From positions 103,090 to 114,670 of the forward strand of contig FN648607.1 in the NCBI GenBank assembly GCA_000310025.1: a stretch of 11,581 bases of DNA. Reading direction: 5' to 3'. Source of the DNA: Ectocarpus siliculosus (taxonomy: Eukaryota > Sar > Phaeophyceae > Ectocarpales > Ectocarpaceae). Both the position numbers and the translations under genes were made by a program. The notes under the pieces were generated by a model, which saw only the letters and a list, made by a program, of their open reading frames with translations, did no database searches and was not told the DNA's origin. Below, piece by piece: positions 8,317 through 11,581 of the stretch (its first letter is position 1; each line of letters starts with the position of its first letter).

Positions 8317-11255
8317 ATGGACGACAGCGGCGACGACGACGGGCCCCCCCACGGAACCGTCGGCGATGTCCTGCCGGGACCACTTCTCGGCCCCGTCATG
8401 GGGCTGGCCTTCTCGACAGGCGGCGATCTCCTCTTCTCTTGCAGTGGCTCCTCTCTCCGCGTCTACGACGTCCGATCCGGTGCTCCGCTCTCTGCCACGA
8501 GGGTCTTCAGCCCTGGGGTCACGGTGCATGGCATTGACGTTGGCCGAGAATCTTGTGAGTGTAAACGGAGTACTAGGGTGGTCGGCACCGAAGCGTACCG
8601 GTGCTGCTGCTGTATCCGCAGCTGTTGTTGTGGTCGATTTCGCCGGCGTGTTCAAGGATGGAACCCAACGCCAGGAGGGTCCTGCCAGCGTTTGTGGTGG
8701 TCGACCTACACTATGAAAGTGTCGCGAGATCTATGTCGTGCTATTACATCGGGTTCGATCGGATGGAGATGGACCCATTTTGGCTAGGTGTCGAACTATT
8801 GGCTGTATGCATAAGATCTTCAAGACTAGCCAGACGAATACGATAACCTTCTCTGGTGTCGTCCTCGTCTCGCTAGACGGCATGGAGGGTGAAGATATGT
8901 TGTAGCACCCTGTATTGAACAGCGGACGGTTTTCTTGCTGCGCTTCACGGGTGTGATGCATTGATCACGCTGGCCTCACACTCGTATGCGGCGAGAATGC
9001 CTGATTCCTCCTTCCGTATAGCGGTGCATCCCAATTTCTCAAGACGCTTCAGGCCAGGTAGCTTGGTGCGTCCCAGGCCTTTCCTGTTGCAAGTATTCCG
9101 AAATGCCTTTGTAAGTTCCATACAGATTCCACTCACTACCGGCTGCCCCCCCTACCCCCCCGTACCCTCGTACGGTCCTTCCCTTGCATCTGCAACCAAC
9201 CACGACTCTCAAAACGCCGGTGCGTTGAAGTCGGCGCGATCTTCGGAGACAAGTGCGTCCGCATCGTCGACGGGGTGCCCACGGGTGCTGGCGACACCGC
9301 GGCTTGCTCGTGGTTTCGAGGCGTGGCCAGCCTTCCCGACTTGGAGGATCGAGTGTGGGACGCTCGGCTCATCGGCAAGTCAGGAAGAGGGACAGGAGAA
9401 GGAGGAGGAAAGGGGAGGACGGGGGGAATCGGGAGGGGCGCCGTTGGGGGTGGGGGGAGGACAGGGGCGGCGCCTCGCCAAGGCGTGGGGAAGGAAAGTG
9501 ACGGAGGGAGGCGGCGGGGGGAGCGTGCTGGCGTGGGGATGGTGGCGGTAGCGTTGGCTCACACTTCTGTGGAGGTACACACGTGTGGCGGGTGTGCTGT
9601 GCTATGTGTTGCTGACTTTCTACCAGAAGCTTACACCGCCTCCGCCCGCGGCTCAAGGCGTAATGTACCCGCGACCCGAAGAAAAAGATGTCGGCAACTC
9701 GTTCGGTGCAGCTTGTTTATCTTGTCTTCGGTTTTTCGTTTTTCGCTTTTGGGTTGTCCTTCGTTACCAGTAACCTTCACAGGTTTTTTCGTATTCTGTA
9801 AACATGTCGGATAAAGCATACCATCGGGGAAGTTGGGGTAGGGTCAGGGAATAGGGTCTGCGTCCCCCCTCCCTGTACTATTTCCTCATAAACTTACTAA
9901 TCGCGCGAAGGCGATCCCTTATTACACCAGTAGATGCTCTTGTTTGCCGGTGTGTTCGCCCTGAGAAAGCTTCGTCCCCACCCGTCCCAAAGCATTCCGG
10001 CCTCCGGACCCGGGAGAGTCGGCCATGCAGCAACCTTTCGTCATGCTAAGAAGCGCCGAAGATGACAAACCCCCGCGCGCTCTCTCTCTCTCGCTCGCGA
10101 CACCCGGTCGTGCAGCGTTTTCTTTTGGCCAGACTCGATCCTTCGTCGTGGCTGCTGCTGCCGCTCTTCATCGTTTGCAGGTGTGGAACTGGGCAGGCCA
10201 GGCGCGCCCGCTGAGGATACACCGAGCTCAAGGCGGGGACCCGTGCCTGCTGTACCACGCCCGCCTGTGGGGGAGGGCGCTGGGCGAGCTGAGGGTCGCA
10301 GCCGGCACCGCTTTCAATCAGGTCAGGACCCTTAGCCACTATCGAGAGTGTTCTTGAACGAGGATTTGTTTATTTTTGGTGTTTACCTCTGGGGGCGGGG
10401 AGGGGGGGGGCGTTCGCTTCCCGGTAGATGACTAGGAGTACAAAGTCTCGTCTCGAGTGCAATTCGCAGGACGTTGACGTACATGATACATGACGTTACA
10501 ACCTCCGCTACGCGAGCACAGGTTTTGGTGTGGAGCCCGGGTCAACCTACAAATTTCGTTCCGGAGGGGGTGCGCAGAAAGGGCGGTGAAGGGCATGGCA
10601 CGGTAGGCCAAGGGGATGGGAACCCGGGAGATCCAGAGGAGGTTCCGCCGTGTCTACCAGGGAGGGGCGTCGACGTGCTGCGCCTGAAGGGGCACGAGGG
10701 CGTCATTTTCAGGTAGGTACCTGCTGCCGCTTGTACAGCGCCGGAGGAAGAATCGGGGATACTCTTTCTGCGTCGAATTTCTGCCATCTTTCTTGGTGCT
10801 GCTGTATGGGCGTTCTTTCTCTTCTGCGCACCTTCCTTTTTTTTTTTCTTCTTTTTTGCACCGCTGTCACGATTAGTATAGCATCACTGGCGTTTCGTTG
10901 GCATGCTTCTACGATAAACCTACCTCCTCCGTCTTTGCTGTACTACTCCATTCTCTTTCTGGAAACCATGCACCTTTCCTACCCTACCCTCCTGAATCTG
11001 CGTGCCCCCCCCCCCCACGTCCCTGCGTACCACCAACTGATGACGACGCACACCCCCGCACTCGTTATCCCCCCCGCTTGTGGCAAAAAAATCCCGTGGA
11101 GCGAGGACGGGATGCGATTGGGCTCGGCGTCGGAAGACCGCACCGTCCGCGTTTGGGACGTGGAAAGCCCCTGTGAGGGCTGCCGCGGCGGCAGCGGCGG
11201 GAACAGCGGAAAAAGCAACGGCCAGGAGATGGAGGGGGGGGAGAAAGAGGAAAAA

Positions 11256-11290
<35 letters not shown>

Positions 11291-11441
11291 AGAAGAAGAA
11301 GAAGAAGAAGAAGACCAGGCAGCCCCCGGGGAAGAAGAAGGACCTGATGGTGGGGGAAAGCTTGTTTGGACCGGCTGGGGACACCCCCCCAGGGGGGGGG
11401 ACGTTGGGTTCCCCCGCCTCCGTGTCCTCCCCTGCGGAAAA
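8317..11441 (+). CDS. WDR6 / Trm734-like WD40 protein, 5' part (gene continues past the right edge)
   Basis: The product resembles WDR6 (yeast Trm734/Rtt10), a WD40 scaffold that partners the FTSJ1/Trm7 methyltransferase to 2'-O-methylate the tRNA wobble nucleotide in the cytoplasm. Exons: 8317-8554, 9231-9574, 10181-10321, 10522-10712 and 11102 to about 11441. Roughly 418 residues are visible, less than half the usual WDR6 length. The start codon has context GCTGCCATGG and an in-frame TAG 33 bases upstream. Family-like segments run in WDR6 order: SSLRVYDVRSG (45-55), VHGID (70-74), GAIFGDKCVRIV (81-92), DRVWDARLI (119-127), MVAVALAHTSVEVWN (183-197), GTAFNQVLVWSPG across the exon 3/4 join, GHEGVIF (298-304) and RLGSASEDRTVRVWDVE. 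A Gly/Arg-rich insert occupies about 128-182, and a poly-Glu insert follows the last WD motif. The last visible donor (GTGAAA at 11442) is weak; the frame stops at 11537, so splicing must occur before that. Confidence 0.82.
9375..9540 (+). repeat. G-rich low-complexity coding insert in WDR6-like exon 2
   Basis: A purine/G-rich stretch encoding about 55 Gly/Arg/Lys-rich residues sits between WDARLIG and MVAVALAH, which are almost adjacent in the human protein. The frame stays open throughout, so it is probably a disordered loop between two beta strands. Multiple GGG runs give it G-quadruplex potential. A GC-AG intron (GCAAGT at 9375) was considered, but the phases do not match the best acceptor. 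Confidence 0.5.
10391..10410 (+). repeat. Intronic G-run cluster in the third WDR6 intron
   Basis: Runs of five, four and nine G separated by single C and A bases, about 70 bases downstream of the donor at 10322. The pattern fits a G-quadruplex. G-runs near donors often act as intronic splicing enhancers in other eukaryotes; that role here is inference. Confidence 0.5.
11241..11313 (+). repeat. GAA/GAG microsatellite encoding poly-glutamate
   Basis: Tandem GAA with a few GAG and AAA units, in the reading frame of WDR6-like exon 5, giving about 20 consecutive Glu. If translated it is an acidic disordered loop right after the WD motif ending RVWDVE. It could instead fall within a 150-bp alternative intron (11173-11322). 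Confidence 0.75.
11384..11400 (+). repeat. C7-A-G9 homopolymer inverted tract in coding sequence
   Basis: Seven C, one A and nine G at 11384-11400, read in frame as HPPRGGDV just after WTGWG. WDR6 proteins usually have a GH-x-A-R-V-W-D type segment here, so the tract replaces the conserved residues between GH and DV while keeping frame. This could be local sequence error or real divergence. Confidence 0.6.
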
Positions 11442-11581
11442 GTGAAAATAATCCTCCCGAAAACGCTTGTGCTTGAAGTATTCAGCCACCCTCCCCTAAC
11501 GCGTACCCTTGTGCTATGTTGGTTTGAAGGGAGTTAGTTGGGTGAATGTAATATTGGTTTGAACCGAGCTTGCTGTTCACC

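Larger units (their letters stand above)
8555..11101 (+). other. Intron set of the WDR6-like gene
   Basis: Introns: 8555-9230 (676 bp, donor GTGAGT, phase 1), 9575-10180 (606 bp, donor GTACAC, acceptor TTTGCAG, phase 0), 10322-10521 (200 bp, donor GTCAGG, acceptor GCACAG, phase 0) and 10713-11101 (389 bp, donor GTAGGT, acceptor GTGGAG, phase 2). The joins restore F80 before GAIFGD, E194-V195 within HTSVEVWN, and Q241-V242 within FNQVLVWSP, as expected for WDR6. The last intron has no AG at all between 10882 and 11099, which points to 11100-11101 as the scanned acceptor. That choice costs four residues expected from homology. An open frame at 8566-8716 inside the first intron is not conserved and is not used. 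Confidence 0.75.

Noticed and set aside
8566-8716. Open frame in WDR6 intron 1 (AAAVVVVDFAGVF), reachable through a 67-bp intron ending at 8621
   Set aside because: It is phase compatible but not WDR6-like, and the frame stops soon after. The 8554 to 9231 join restores the conserved VHGID...GAIFGDKCVRIV order directly.
11036-11046. TGATGAC resembling a box C of a C/D snoRNA inside a WDR6 intron
   Set aside because: No box D or terminal stem at a suitable distance.
10920-11489. 189-codon minus-strand frame with a poly-Phe run
   Set aside because: It is the reverse complement of the GAA repeat and WDR6 exon 5, so it is a shadow frame.

Overview
This window looks like nuclear DNA from an intron-rich eukaryote. 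It has short coding exons (24-350 bp), introns mostly of 400-900 bp with canonical GT..AG ends, mixed GC content, many homopolymer G/C runs and microsatellites, and no bacterial-style gene packing. Two conserved genes could be rebuilt exon by exon from protein-family motifs and intron phase. Intron size and style suggest a brown alga (Phaeophyceae) such as an Ectocarpus-like genome. That assignment is inference, not something the sequence proves.

Layout. Positions 1-995 contain a G-quadruplex-like run, a TTTC microsatellite and weak evidence for the 3' end of an unidentified plus-strand gene. Positions 996-2109 have no recognisable gene and are probably the 3' flanks of convergent genes. Positions 2110-6923, minus strand, hold a complete seven-exon gene for a 316-residue FMN-type nitroreductase-family protein; its first exon reads like a mitochondrial presequence. 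Positions 6924-8316 are a divergent intergenic region of about 1.4 kb with a TATA-like tract, a CT microsatellite, a 77-bp-spaced direct repeat and a perfect G8/C8 hairpin. From 8317 to the right edge, plus strand, lies the 5' part of a WDR6 / Trm734-like WD40 gene, the scaffold partner of the FTSJ1/Trm7 tRNA 2'-O-methyltransferase. Five exons are visible and the gene runs off the window.

The two good genes are divergently transcribed and share one upstream region; nothing else in the sequence ties their functions together. The most checkable oddities are in WDR6 exon 5: an acceptor that removes four residues expected by homology, a poly-glutamate insert that could be an alternative intron, and a C7-A-G9 tract where a conserved WD-repeat segment should be. 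A dispersed repeat also occurs in two different introns of the nitroreductase gene. I did not see a new multi-gene system here.
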